DNA of 64,000 bases from NCBI RefSeq assembly GCF_009674825.1, contig NZ_WKJH01000026.1:1-64000 (forward strand). The letters are read 5' to 3'. Shown here piece after piece: positions 32,915-42,445 of the stretch (positions are counted from its first letter, which is position 1; each line of letters opens with the position of its first letter). The notes below the pieces were generated by a model. That model saw only the letters and a program-made list of their open reading frames with translations. It made no database searches and was not told the DNA's origin. Position numbers and translations under genes: made by a program. This DNA comes from Maribacter luteus (GTDB lineage: Bacteria > Bacteroidota > Bacteroidia > Flavobacteriales > Flavobacteriaceae).

Positions 32915-34087
32915 ATGAAAGGAAGAAAATTACTTATGATCCCTGGTCCAATTGAGTTTGAGCCGGAAGTCTTACGTGCAATGGGCATGGCAACAACCAG
33001 CCATATAGCCCCGAACTTTATAGAGGTTTTCGGAAACAGTCTTGAATTGATGAGGGAGGTTTGGCAATCGCCGACAGGGCAGCCCTTTATCGTTGCAGGA
33101 ACAGGAACATTGGCTATGGACATGGCAGCAGCCAACCTTATTGAACAAGGCGACCATGTACTAGTTATTTCCTCTGGATATTTTGGCAAACGTTTTAAGG
33201 ACATCCTAGATCGTTACGGAGCCAACACCACTATTTTAGAAGCACCTATTGGTGAAATCGTTTCGGTTGAAGCTATTGAAAACGAATTGAAAACCGGAAA
33301 ATATAAAGCGCTGACCATAACCCATGTAGATACCTCAACAGGCATTTTAATGCACCCCAAACCTATAGCACAGTTAGCAAAAAAATATGGGGTACTAACC
33401 ATTCTCGATGGCGTATGTTCCGTGGCAGGGGAAGAAATAAAACAAGACGAATGGGGAATCGATATGGTTTTAACGGGCTCACAGAAAGCGATCGGGGTAC
33501 CACCAGGTCTTGCTCTTTTAATGGCTTCGCAAAAAGCGATTGATGTTTTTAAAAACAGGCAGACACCTGTAGCTAGTTATTATTCAGATTGGGGCAATTG
33601 GCTGCCGATAATGAAGGCGTACGAAGAAAGAAAACCTTCTTACTTCGGAACACCTGCGGTCAACTTAATCGTAGCGCTGGAAACCAGTTTAAAGATCATT
33701 TGTAAAGAAGGTATGGACAATAGGGTCAAAAGGCATCAAAATTTAGCCAAGGCCTTTAGAGCCGCACTAGCTTCTTTAAATCTGGAGATCTTACCGAAAT
33801 CAAATCAGGTTGCGGCCAATACCTTAACTGCTGCTTACTACCCAAAAGGGATTGATGGTGCCGCCCTTCGTGCTAAAATTGCCGAAAAAAATGTAATCGT
33901 TGCAGGAGGATTGCTCGCAGAAATAAAGACCTCATACTTCCGAATCGGACATATGGGCTCCGTCTCACCAAACGACCTAGTGGCGGTATTAAGTGCTTTG
34001 GAATGCGCTTTATTGGAATTAGGGCAGCCAATAGAATCGGGTATAAGCCTGCAAAGTTTTCAAAATGAACTAATGCAGACTGATTGA
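32915..34087 (+). CDS. Alanine-glyoxylate type aminotransferase (class V)
   Basis: The 390-residue PLP enzyme has the class V aminotransferase pattern. MIPGPIEFEPEVLRAM is at the start, VAGTGTLAMDMAAANL binds the cofactor phosphate, and ILDGVCSVAGEE holds the aspartate. Lys191 in TGSQKAIGVPPGLAL forms the Schiff base. FRIGHMGSV near the end holds the carboxylate-binding Arg. The family covers alanine-glyoxylate, serine-glyoxylate and similar transaminases. It starts one base after the RraA-like gene and lies just after the glyoxylate shunt genes, suggesting that glyoxylate is turned into glycine. Confidence 0.88.
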   Translation: MKGRKLLMIPGPIEFEPEVLRAMGMATTSHIAPNFIEVFGNSLELMREVWQSPTGQPFIVAGTGTLAMDMAAANLIEQGDHVLVISSGYFGKRFKDILDRYGANTTILEAPIGEIVSVEAIENELKTGKYKALTITHVDTSTGILMHPKPIAQLAKKYGVLTILDGVCSVAGEEIKQDEWGIDMVLTGSQKAIGVPPGLALLMASQKAIDVFKNRQTPVASYYSDWGNWLPIMKAYEERKPSYFGTPAVNLIVALETSLKIICKEGMDNRVKRHQNLAKAFRAALASLNLEILPKSNQVAANTLTAAYYPKGIDGAALRAKIAEKNVIVAGGLLAEIKTSYFRIGHMGSVSPNDLVAVLSALECALLELGQPIESGISLQSFQNELMQTD

Positions 34088-34206
34088 TGCATTTTTTAAT
34101 TCAAAAAGAAGACGTGCCCAAAGAGCAGAAAGACCATTAATAATCGAAGGTTTAAAAACACATATATAGGCAACAATTCACTAGTATTTCACCTATTGTT
34201 TTTTTT

Positions 34207-34521
34207 CTAAGACTTTTGACTATCCGAGACACCCCACTGATCCAAACTTCTTAGGATATCTTCAAGGGTTTTCCCACGTTCACTTAATCCATATTCCACC
34301 TTTGGGGGAACAACAGGAAAGACTTTCCTATAAATAAGTCCGTCCTTTTCCAATTCCCGTAAGGTTTGGGTAAACATTTTATTCGAAATCCCCGGAACTT
34401 TCTTTTGTAATATTCCCGAACGCAGTGGTCCTTCCAATAAATGGAACAATACCAATGGTTTCCATTTGGTCCCAATTAAACCCATGGTATAATTGAGCGG
34501 ACAGCAATTATTTTTATCCAT
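34207..34521 (-). CDS. HxlR family regulator
   Basis: The 104-residue winged-helix protein has the HxlR signature CPLNYTMGLIGTKWKPLVLFHL. GPLRSGILQKKVPGISNKMFTQTLRELEKDGL and KVEYGLSERGKTL follow. A Cys pair near the N-terminus (NCCPL) may sense electrophiles or oxidants, as in YodB/HypR-type relatives. It is divergent from the VOC-family gene, with an inverted repeat in the shared promoter region, and probably controls that gene. Confidence 0.88.
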   Translation of the reverse strand: MDKNNCCPLNYTMGLIGTKWKPLVLFHLLEGPLRSGILQKKVPGISNKMFTQTLRELEKDGLIYRKVFPVVPPKVEYGLSERGKTLEDILRSLDQWGVSDSQKS

Positions 34522-34579
34522 TATAAAAACTTATAAATCTGATTTACAGCATTTTACTCCTTTAGGTAACTATAGGACT

Positions 34580-34636
34580 TTTAAGTAAGTTATTGCCCAA
34601 AGGATAAATATATGCTTATTTTGTAACTTATTTAAA
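34580..34636. promoter_or_regulatory. Inverted repeat in the hxlR-VOC promoter region
   Basis: TTTAAGTAAGTTA (34580-34592) and TAACTTATTTAAA (34624-34636) are inverted copies with one mismatch, 31 bases apart. They lie between divergent genes and so are a likely HxlR dimer-pair operator. Confidence 0.5.
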
Positions 34637-34645
34637 CAAATAGCT

Positions 34646-35158
34646 ATGACATCAGATAAAAATTATCCAAAATCATTCTCACACATCGGGATTACGGTCC
34701 CTGATATTGAAAAGGCCGTAAAATTCTATTCAAACGTGATGGGATGGTATGTAATCATGGAGCCATCCAAAGTGAAAAAAGAAAATGAAACCGCTATAGG
34801 ACAAATGTGTATCGACGTTTTTGGCGATGACTGGGAAGAATTCGAAATCGCGCATTTAGCCACTTCAGATGGTATTGGTATTGAATTGTTTTCCTTTCCC
34901 CACGGCGTAAAAGAAGCTCCCGAATTCAACCCTTTTAATACCGGACTATTTCATTTCTCGGTACAAGATCCCGATATAGAAGGATTGATAGATAAAATCG
35001 TGGCGTTTGGTGGTAAACAGCGTATGCCCATTAGGGCCTATTACCCTGAAGACAAACCTTACAGAATGTGTTATGTGGAAGATCCCTTCGGGATTGTTTT
35101 CGAAATCTATACCCATAGCTATGAACTAACATATTCTTCGGGCGCTTATTCGTCATAA
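34646..35158 (+). CDS. VOC (glyoxalase/dioxygenase) family protein
   Basis: The 170-residue protein has two beta-alpha-beta-beta-beta modules of the vicinal-oxygen-chelate fold. FSHIGITVPDIEKAVKFY is the first metal His, LFHFSVQDPDIEGL the second, and EDPFGIVFEIYTHS holds the metal Glu. Members act on methylglyoxal adducts, catechols or epoxides. The divergent HxlR regulator with a Cys pair hints at detoxification of reactive electrophiles. The exact reaction is not visible. Confidence 0.83.
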   Translation: MTSDKNYPKSFSHIGITVPDIEKAVKFYSNVMGWYVIMEPSKVKKENETAIGQMCIDVFGDDWEEFEIAHLATSDGIGIELFSFPHGVKEAPEFNPFNTGLFHFSVQDPDIEGLIDKIVAFGGKQRMPIRAYYPEDKPYRMCYVEDPFGIVFEIYTHSYELTYSSGAYSS

Positions 35159-35442
35159 AACGAATCGCTAAACGCACATTCTAACTACGGTGGACCAACA
35201 AAGGAAATTCCACAAATAAGGCAACTGATAAACGGGATCTTTTTAAAGATTCCGTTTTCCCCTATGCCAACAAGTATAGGTTTTGGCAGGTTCACCTCCT
35301 TTACCTTTACTACCCCCTTTTAATTATTATTCCCGATTTCCCATTTACTATTGTTCGAAATCACTATCTTTTCTTTCCCAAAATAACAGCTAACTGAACT
35401 TTTGGGAACTAGAATTAAATTACTATCGTAGGATCTTGATCA

Positions 35443-37260
35443 ATGGCCAAAAATTATCAAAACCACAACCCGACCTTAATAAGGATGGTTGGAAAATTAT
35501 TAAAACTTGCCCCTCAATTCCCCAGAATCATACAGAATGTAAAAAAAGCCAAGGGTATCAGCCCTAACAGTTATGCTTCCATTGGCAGGATCATAGAATC
35601 CAATGCCGCCAAACATGGGAATATAGTCGCCCTTAGGTTCGAGGACCAAAGTTATACCTATACCGAATTCAACGAAACCATAAACCAATATGCCAACTAC
35701 CTTTTAAAGAAAGGGGTTCAAAATGGTGAAACGGTCATCGTTTTCTTGGAAAACAGACCTGAACTGCTCTTTTTGATCGCGGCTTGCGCAAAAATCGGGG
35801 CTATTATATCCCTTATCAACCCCAATCAAAGGGAACAGACGTTAATACATGCCATAGAGTTGACAAAATCCAAACACCTGATCATCGGTGAGGAGCTCGT
35901 ACCTGAATTCGAAGACGTTAAGGAAATCATTAATAACCTGGCCGACCCTAGTTATTATTGGCTAAGTGATCAAGGTAAAGGATCCTGTCCCAAGAACTAC
36001 ATTGATCTTAAAATGGAACTGACAAAAGTTGATACGACCAACCCTAACACAACATCACAAATAAAGGCCAGTCAGATTTACGCCAATGTATTTACGTCAG
36101 GAACTACAGGGTTACCCAAAGCATCGAGACAAACGAACAGAAAGTGGATGGCGACATACTATTGGTTCGGCAAGGTGAACATGAACCTCAACACCGACGA
36201 TGTTATGTACGTTCCCCTACCCTTTTACCACACAAACTCAATTATCGTTGGCTGGCCTACGGCACTTGCGGCTTCTTGTACCATGGTTATGAGAAGGAAG
36301 TTCTCGGTCACACATTTTTGGGAAGACGTTGCCAAATACAATGTCTCGGCCTTTATTTACATTGGGGAATTGTGTCGTTATTTATTGAATGCCCCACCTT
36401 CTGACTTGGAGAAAAAACACAGAATCACAAAAATAATGGGCAACGGGTTACGGCCTGATATTTGGCACCAGTTTAAGGAACGTTTCCAAATTAAAAACAT
36501 CTACGAGTTTTATGGCGCTGCCGATGGTAATACCAGTTTTACCAATACCTTGAATTTTGATTGTACCATCGGATGGTGCCCTCAAAATTACAAGATCATA
36601 AAATATGATGTGGAAAATGACACCCCCTTGAAGAGCGACAACGGTTTTTGCATTCCGGTCAAAAAAGGGGAAACCGGATTATTGATTTCCGAAATCAGTG
36701 AAAAATCAGCTTTCGATGGCTATGTGAACAAGAAACGTAATGAGGACAAAATTCTTCGAAACGTACTGAAAACCGGGGACATGTGGTTCAACAGCGGTGA
36801 CCTTTTACAAGATATCGGTTTTCGACACGCCCGCTTTGTGGACAGGATCGGGGATACATTTCGTTGGAAAGGCGAAAACGTTGCCACTGCAGAAGTTGAG
36901 GGAATAATCGGTCAGGTCAAAGGAGTTGAAATGTGTGCCGTCTATGGCGTACAGATACCTAATAACGACGGTAGGGCAGGTATGGCAACTATTGTAAAAC
37001 ATAAGGTTGAAAATTTCGATATGACATCCTTGACCGGGAAATTACACAAAGAACTCCCTAAATATGCCATACCGATCTTCATTCGAATAAAGGGTGATAT
37101 CGATTTCACCCACACCCATAAAATCAAAAAATTCGATTTGAAAAAAGAAGGTTTCAATTGTAAAGACCCTGTATATGTAATGCTTCCGAAAAATAACGAA
37201 TATGTTCATTTGGATAAAAATCTATTAAAAGAAATCCAAGAAGGAAGCCATATTTTTTAA
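35443..37260 (+). CDS. Long-chain acyl-CoA synthetase (FATP/FadD6-like)
   Basis: The 605-residue AMP-forming ligase has the P-loop-like TSGTTGLPKAS and YGAADGNTSF, the motif with the acyl-adenylate contacts. WFNSGDLLQDIGFRHARFVDRIGDTFRWKGENVAT is the hinge and AMP-binding stretch, and a C-terminal KIKKFDLKKEGF holds the catalytic Lys region. The order and spacing follow the very-long-chain/FATP-type synthetases. It activates fatty acids to acyl-CoA for uptake or breakdown. The gene is monocistronic as far as visible. Confidence 0.87.
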   Translation: MAKNYQNHNPTLIRMVGKLLKLAPQFPRIIQNVKKAKGISPNSYASIGRIIESNAAKHGNIVALRFEDQSYTYTEFNETINQYANYLLKKGVQNGETVIVFLENRPELLFLIAACAKIGAIISLINPNQREQTLIHAIELTKSKHLIIGEELVPEFEDVKEIINNLADPSYYWLSDQGKGSCPKNYIDLKMELTKVDTTNPNTTSQIKASQIYANVFTSGTTGLPKASRQTNRKWMATYYWFGKVNMNLNTDDVMYVPLPFYHTNSIIVGWPTALAASCTMVMRRKFSVTHFWEDVAKYNVSAFIYIGELCRYLLNAPPSDLEKKHRITKIMGNGLRPDIWHQFKERFQIKNIYEFYGAADGNTSFTNTLNFDCTIGWCPQNYKIIKYDVENDTPLKSDNGFCIPVKKGETGLLISEISEKSAFDGYVNKKRNEDKILRNVLKTGDMWFNSGDLLQDIGFRHARFVDRIGDTFRWKGENVATAEVEGIIGQVKGVEMCAVYGVQIPNNDGRAGMATIVKHKVENFDMTSLTGKLHKELPKYAIPIFIRIKGDIDFTHTHKIKKFDLKKEGFNCKDPVYVMLPKNNEYVHLDKNLLKEIQEGSHIF

Positions 37261-37477
37261 TTTGAATTCATCTATTCAATTAACATTGGGTTAAATGGTT
37301 TAATTAATTTGAAAACCTTAAATTTAGGGTATGAACCCGTCGATTGATTCCTGATATAGAATTCGAATATTTTTACCTTTTAAGACCTTAAACAATAGGT
37401 CCTGACTTTATTTGAAAATGTATAAAACCTCAGCAACCTAATTTCAGGGATCCCTATTCCCTTCACCAACCTTACCT

Positions 37478-39196
37478 ATGGATAGACCAAAAGATTTTGA
37501 ACAGTTCGAAAACCTTGCCGAAGAACAATTACCGGTTCCTAAGAACAAATTACATGATTGGACCCATTTTGCGGGACTATATGCTGCGGAACATGTTGCC
37601 GCGACCGAATTTGTCATAGGTGCGACCTTTGTTGCCCTCGGTGCAAAAACGATGGATATTCTATTGGGGCTTTTGATCGGTAACATCTTAGCTGTTCTTA
37701 GCTGGACGTTCATTACCTCACCCATTGCGGTAGATACAAGATTAAGCCTTTACACATACCTTAACAAGATTGCGGGCGACTCAATGACAAAACTCTACAA
37801 TTGGGCGAACGTCATCATCTTTACGGTAATTTCCGCGGCCATGGTAACCGTTTCGGCCACAGCGGTACGTTTTGCTTTTGACATACCTGCCCAATTGAAT
37901 TGGTATCCGACCAATGTATGGTTTTTATTAATCGTCTTTGTTGTGGGTATGGTAGTAGTATCCATAGCCATATACGGATTTAATGCGGTATCTGAATTTT
38001 CGGGAATTTGCGCCCCATGGTTGTTCGTAATGTTCACCAGTGGCGCCCTAGTTCTTTTGCCTGCCCTATCCTTAGACGTATTGGGCAAGACTTTACCTAA
38101 TGGCTGGAGCGATTTTATAAGCATTGGCAATCAATCCATTTGGACAGGGATTAACAGTGAAGGCGAACCCGGCATTGGTTTGGTCGAGGTCATAGGTTTC
38201 GCATGGGCAGCCAATACCATTACCCATTTTGGACTAATAGACATGGCCTTATTACGTTTCGCCAAGAAGAAAATTTATGGATTGGCGACAAGTACCGGAA
38301 TGATGTTCGGCCATTATGTGGCATGGATCGCTGCGGGAATCATGGGCGCAGGTGCCGCCGTGATCTTGGGTAAAAGCATAGTGGAATTAGATCCAGGTGA
38401 TGTTGCCTACTACGCACTGGGGTGGTCAGGTTTCGTTATCGTCATCGTTGCCGGATGGACAACGGCTATAACAAACCTCTACAGGGCAGGGTTGGCGGCC
38501 CAAGCCATTTTCCATAATCATTCCCGAAAAACCACCACACTTACCGTAGGTCTGATTACGGTAATCGTAGCCTGTTTCCCTTTTGTGTTTTCACAAATAC
38601 TCCCCTTATTAACATATGCCGGACTTTTGGTAGTACCGGTCGGGGGCATCGTTTTTGCAGAGCACCAAATATTTCCAAGAATAGGATATACCCGTTACTG
38701 GTCTTCCTACCGCAAACTAACGTTCAGTACGCCGGCCATTGCTGCTTGGGCATTGGGCCTATTGTTCGGTTTTGGACTTAATGCCCTGAACGTTATGTCT
38801 TTCTTTTATCTTTTCATCCCCACTTGGATTTTCACCATTTTGATCTACACCTTTTTGGCTTCCCGTTATGGCGCAAAAGATAAATACCCTGAGGCTCAAA
38901 AAGAGGATGAAATTCGAAATGAAAATATTGAAAGGTTCCAAGAACAAAAAGCGGCACTGGAACCAAAAACAGTGAAAGACGATTCTAACTTCAGTAAACT
39001 CCTGAGGAGTATCGCCATCCTGGCATTGGCCATAACACTGATATTGGCCGGCATAACCATGTTCAATAGCATGGATGAAAATGCCTATTTCGCCAATCGT
39101 GAGAATTTTTATCAATACGGATTTATTTGTACCCTAATATATTTTGTAACGGCATATTGGGCACTCAGACGTAAAAAACAAAAAAACACCAATTAA
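37478..39196 (+). CDS. NCS1-like permease, possibly a mannitol transporter
   Basis: The 572-residue protein has about twelve membrane helices. It resembles the purine-cytosine permease (NCS1) family at the N-terminus: HDWTHFAGLYAAEHVAATEFVIGA and GLLIGNILAVLSW. An unusually long C-terminal cytoplasmic segment (about 470-520, rich in E, K and Q) is followed by two more helices. It ends 6 bases before a mannitol 2-dehydrogenase gene, so both are surely one transcript. This raises the idea that it brings in mannitol or another polyol rather than a nucleobase. The family fit is moderate and the substrate is inference. Confidence 0.72.
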   Translation: MDRPKDFEQFENLAEEQLPVPKNKLHDWTHFAGLYAAEHVAATEFVIGATFVALGAKTMDILLGLLIGNILAVLSWTFITSPIAVDTRLSLYTYLNKIAGDSMTKLYNWANVIIFTVISAAMVTVSATAVRFAFDIPAQLNWYPTNVWFLLIVFVVGMVVVSIAIYGFNAVSEFSGICAPWLFVMFTSGALVLLPALSLDVLGKTLPNGWSDFISIGNQSIWTGINSEGEPGIGLVEVIGFAWAANTITHFGLIDMALLRFAKKKIYGLATSTGMMFGHYVAWIAAGIMGAGAAVILGKSIVELDPGDVAYYALGWSGFVIVIVAGWTTAITNLYRAGLAAQAIFHNHSRKTTTLTVGLITVIVACFPFVFSQILPLLTYAGLLVVPVGGIVFAEHQIFPRIGYTRYWSSYRKLTFSTPAIAAWALGLLFGFGLNALNVMSFFYLFIPTWIFTILIYTFLASRYGAKDKYPEAQKEDEIRNENIERFQEQKAALEPKTVKDDSNFSKLLRSIAILALAITLILAGITMFNSMDENAYFANRENFYQYGFICTLIYFVTAYWALRRKKQKNTN

Positions 39197-39202
39197 TAGA
39201 AT

Positions 39203-40693
39203 ATGGAAAATATCCTCTACCTCAATAACGGTAATTTGGCAGAGATCCAAAAACGTATCCCCTGCCCCGACTTCGATAGAAATGAAATTGAAATAGGCAT
39301 AATACATATCGGTGTCGGTGGTTTTCATAGGGCCCACCAAGCATTATACACCCATAACCTTCTTGAAAAATTCAATAGCTCTGGAAAACAGTGGGGCATC
39401 TGCGGCATTGGTATACGTGAAGCTGACCGAAAAATACATGATGTACTTACAAAACAAAACGGACTCTACACCCTAATGGTAAAACATCCTGATGGTGAGG
39501 TAAAACCACAGGTTATAGGCTCGCTGGTCGATTTCTTATTAGGCGCAGACGACCCTAATCCAGTTATTGAACGTATGGCAAACCCTCATACCAAAATCGT
39601 TTCACTAACCATTACCGAAGGAGGGTATAACTTCAATCCCGCAACAGGGGAATTCAATTTTGAGAACCCTGACATTCAACACGAATTGAAGCATCCTGAG
39701 CGCCCAAAAACAGTTTACGGTTATTTAACCGCCGCTTTGAGAAAACGTCGTGAAGCAGGCATACCCGCTTTCACCATAATGTCCTGTGACAACATTCAGC
39801 ACAATGGAGATGTTGCACGGAACATGCTCCTAACTTTCGCGAAGAAACAGGATTCGGAATTGGCCGAATGGATTGAAAAAGAAGTTAGTTTCCCCAATAG
39901 TATGGTAGACCGCATAACACCGGTTACCACGCAATCGGATATTGATTATTTGGAAAAAACCTACGGCTTAAAAGATGAATGGCCCGTTACCTGCGAGCCT
40001 TTTCTTCAATGGGTTATAGAGGATAAATTTTCAAATGGTAGACCAGGGTATGAAAAGGTAGGTGCACAGTTCGTACCCGATGTAAAGCCTTATGAGAAAA
40101 TGAAACTACGGTTGCTCAACGCAGGTCATTCCGTTTTAGGTTTATTAGGTGCCATCCATGGCCATAAAACCATCAACTCTTGTATTGAGGATGAAGTATT
40201 CTCCAAGTACTTAAGAAAGTTCATGGATACCGAGGCCACCCCAACTTTGGATAAAGTACAAGGTATTGATCTTGACAAATATAAAGACAGTCTTCAAGAA
40301 CGCTTTGCAAACCCCAACATTAAGGATAGTGTCAGCCGCATTTGTTCCGAAACTTCTGCCAAACTACCGAAATTCCTGATTGAAACCTTAGATGAGAACT
40401 TAACGAACAATGGCAGTATTGAATTAACAACCTTGGTCATTGCCGCATGGTGTTACTACAGTGATAAAGGAAAAGATAAAAACGGGCAACCTATTGAAAT
40501 CATAGATGTTATGGCCAATGAACTACATGAAGCCGCAAAACGGACCATAACCGACCCATTGGCATTCATAAAGCAAGAGTCCCTATTCGGAGACCTTGCC
40601 AAGAACAAAAGGTTTGCGACTTCATATACTGAAAAGGTTCAGGAAATCTATAAAAACCCGGATGTAAAAAAAATCATGGAATCAATGCTTTGA
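39203..40693 (+). CDS. Mannitol 2-dehydrogenase family oxidoreductase
   Basis: The 496-residue long-chain dehydrogenase has HIGVGGFHRAHQA, the NAD(P)-binding motif, and ICGIGIREAD. TITEGGYNF, SCDNIQHNG and the family signature MVDRITP follow. The active-site stretch KMKLRLLNAGHS supplies the K-x4-N-x2-H catalytic residues. The enzyme oxidises D-mannitol to D-fructose; uronate oxidoreductases (fructuronate, tagaturonate) share the fold. Mannitol is a main storage compound of brown algae and the window also holds alginate lyases, which fits. A terminator follows (40746-40780). Confidence 0.88.
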   Translation: MENILYLNNGNLAEIQKRIPCPDFDRNEIEIGIIHIGVGGFHRAHQALYTHNLLEKFNSSGKQWGICGIGIREADRKIHDVLTKQNGLYTLMVKHPDGEVKPQVIGSLVDFLLGADDPNPVIERMANPHTKIVSLTITEGGYNFNPATGEFNFENPDIQHELKHPERPKTVYGYLTAALRKRREAGIPAFTIMSCDNIQHNGDVARNMLLTFAKKQDSELAEWIEKEVSFPNSMVDRITPVTTQSDIDYLEKTYGLKDEWPVTCEPFLQWVIEDKFSNGRPGYEKVGAQFVPDVKPYEKMKLRLLNAGHSVLGLLGAIHGHKTINSCIEDEVFSKYLRKFMDTEATPTLDKVQGIDLDKYKDSLQERFANPNIKDSVSRICSETSAKLPKFLIETLDENLTNNGSIELTTLVIAAWCYYSDKGKDKNGQPIEIIDVMANELHEAAKRTITDPLAFIKQESLFGDLAKNKRFATSYTEKVQEIYKNPDVKKIMESML

Positions 40694-40745
40694 AACCCTA
40701 TTGATTTAATCTGATTGATTTAACAAAATTACCTAAGATCCAATA

Positions 40746-40780
40746 AGCCATAGTCCAAATTTGCTATGGCTATTTTTTTT
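40746..40780 (+). terminator. Rho-independent terminator after mannitol dehydrogenase
   Basis: AGCCATAG (40746-40753) and CTATGGCT (40764-40771) form a perfect 8-bp stem. A run of eight T follows. Confidence 0.85.
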
Positions 40781-40884
40781 CAAATACTTATCCATCTTTT
40801 ACCATAAACAACTTATACTATTAAATCTTTATTAAAATTGAGCAGTATCAACAGTTGAAAAAAACAAGAAAACCAACAATACCA

Positions 40885-40892
40885 TACCTTTG
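40885..40892 (+). promoter_or_regulatory. Promoter -7 element of the antiporter gene
   Basis: TACCTTTG is an exact TAnnTTTG box 29 bases before the ATG at 40922. I did not find a well-spaced upstream TTG element. Confidence 0.45.
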
Positions 40893-40921
40893 TAGACTTT
40901 AGGAAAAACAGAAACTAGAGA

Positions 40922-42391
40922 ATGAATTTAACCATCGAAAACATCTTATTGGTCGGGTCCTTACTACTGCTGATCAGCATATTTGCCGGTAAGACATCTT
41001 ATAAGTTCGGTGTACCTACCCTTTTGTTATTTTTGGCCATAGGGATGTTAGCTGGATCTGACGGAATCGGCGGTATTCATTTTGACAATCCCAAAATAAC
41101 CCAGTTCATCGGTATTGTATCGCTCAACTTCATTCTTTTTTCAGGTGGCCTCGATACCAGCTGGCCAGCGATAAAACCCATCCTATGGGAAGGTATTGCC
41201 CTATCAACGGTAGGTGTTTTGTTGACTGCCCTTACCCTTGGTGTTTTCGTTTGGCAGTTTACAGGGTTGACCATTTATGAAAGTATGCTATTGGGATCCA
41301 TTGTTTCCTCAACGGATGCAGCTGCCGTATTCTCTATACTGCGTTCTAAGAACCTTGCCCTTAGGACCAATCTAAGACCAACATTGGAGTTGGAAAGCGG
41401 AAGTAACGACCCCATGGCCTATGTATTGACCATCGCATTTTTGTCTTTGGTCATCAACCAGGATCTTGGCATTACCTCGATCATCCCCCTATTTCTAAAA
41501 CAGATGGTCATAGGCGGACTTGCCGGTTTGGGATTTGGTCGTCTCAGTAAGTTCATCATCAATAAAATAAAACTCGATTTCGAAGGACTTTATCCCGTAT
41601 TGGTCATTACCCTTATGTTCATAACGTTCTCGGCAACAGATTTTGTCGGAGGTAATGGGTTCCTGGCCATTTATATGTGTGCCGTTTACCTTGGCAACCA
41701 AGACTTGATACATAAAAAAACCATTCTTAAAATGTATGATGGATTGGCTTGGCTAATGCAGATCGTTTTGTTCCTTACGTTGGGCCTATTGGTTTTCCCA
41801 TCACAAATACTGCCCATTATGGGAATAGGTCTTCTCATCTCGGTTTTCCTGATTGTAGTGGCTCGTCCTGTTGGGGTTTTCATTAGTCTATTACCTTTTA
41901 GGATGAAACTTAGAAGACGCTTCTATATTTCATGGGTAGGTTTACGTGGGGCAGCCCCAATCGTATTTGCGACCTATCCCCTATTGGCAGGTATAGATAA
42001 GGCAAATATGATATTCAATATCGTATTCTTCATATCCGTTACTTCGGTTTTGATCCAAGGCACTACGTTGTCCCTAGTGGCTAAATGGCTGAATGTGGCA
42101 ATGCCGGGTGAAACCAAAAAACCATCACCGACCGACTTATTACTTGCAGAAAACCCGAAAACGGAAATGAAAGAAATCTTCATACCTCCAGATAGTTTTG
42201 CAGTGAATAAGAAAATCGTTGAATTAGGTTTTCCCAGAAACGCCATAATCGCAATGATAAAAAGGGATGATAGTTATGTAACCCCGAACGGTGCCACTAT
42301 AATCGAGTCTCAGGATACACTGATCGTTCTTGCCGAGAGACCGGAAATCATGAACAATGTTTACAATGCCCTTAAAATGACATTGAATTGA
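40922..42391 (+). CDS. Potassium/proton antiporter (CPA1, NhaP2/CvrA type)
   Basis: The 489-residue protein has about twelve to thirteen membrane helices (1-400). They include SSTDAAAVFSILR and LESGSNDPMAYVL, which hold the acidic residues of CPA1 antiporters. A cytoplasmic TrkA-C type domain follows (about 410-489; DSFAVNKKIVELGFP ... IESQDTLIVLAERPE). This combination is typical of K+/H+ antiporters of the NhaP2 kind, which expel potassium and are gated by the C-terminal domain. It probably helps with osmotic and pH balance in seawater. Confidence 0.9.
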   Translation: MNLTIENILLVGSLLLLISIFAGKTSYKFGVPTLLLFLAIGMLAGSDGIGGIHFDNPKITQFIGIVSLNFILFSGGLDTSWPAIKPILWEGIALSTVGVLLTALTLGVFVWQFTGLTIYESMLLGSIVSSTDAAAVFSILRSKNLALRTNLRPTLELESGSNDPMAYVLTIAFLSLVINQDLGITSIIPLFLKQMVIGGLAGLGFGRLSKFIINKIKLDFEGLYPVLVITLMFITFSATDFVGGNGFLAIYMCAVYLGNQDLIHKKTILKMYDGLAWLMQIVLFLTLGLLVFPSQILPIMGIGLLISVFLIVVARPVGVFISLLPFRMKLRRRFYISWVGLRGAAPIVFATYPLLAGIDKANMIFNIVFFISVTSVLIQGTTLSLVAKWLNVAMPGETKKPSPTDLLLAENPKTEMKEIFIPPDSFAVNKKIVELGFPRNAIIAMIKRDDSYVTPNGATIIESQDTLIVLAERPEIMNNVYNALKMTLN

Positions 42392-42445
42392 AAAAATGTA
42401 TGATTGTTCTTTATCACGAAAAAACAATTCAATTAAATTTGCAGC

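Noticed and set aside
42434-42441. TAAATTTG as promoter of the hypothetical gene at 42446
   Set aside because: It fits TAnnTTTG but lies only 4 bases before the ATG, so transcription would begin at or inside the coding region.
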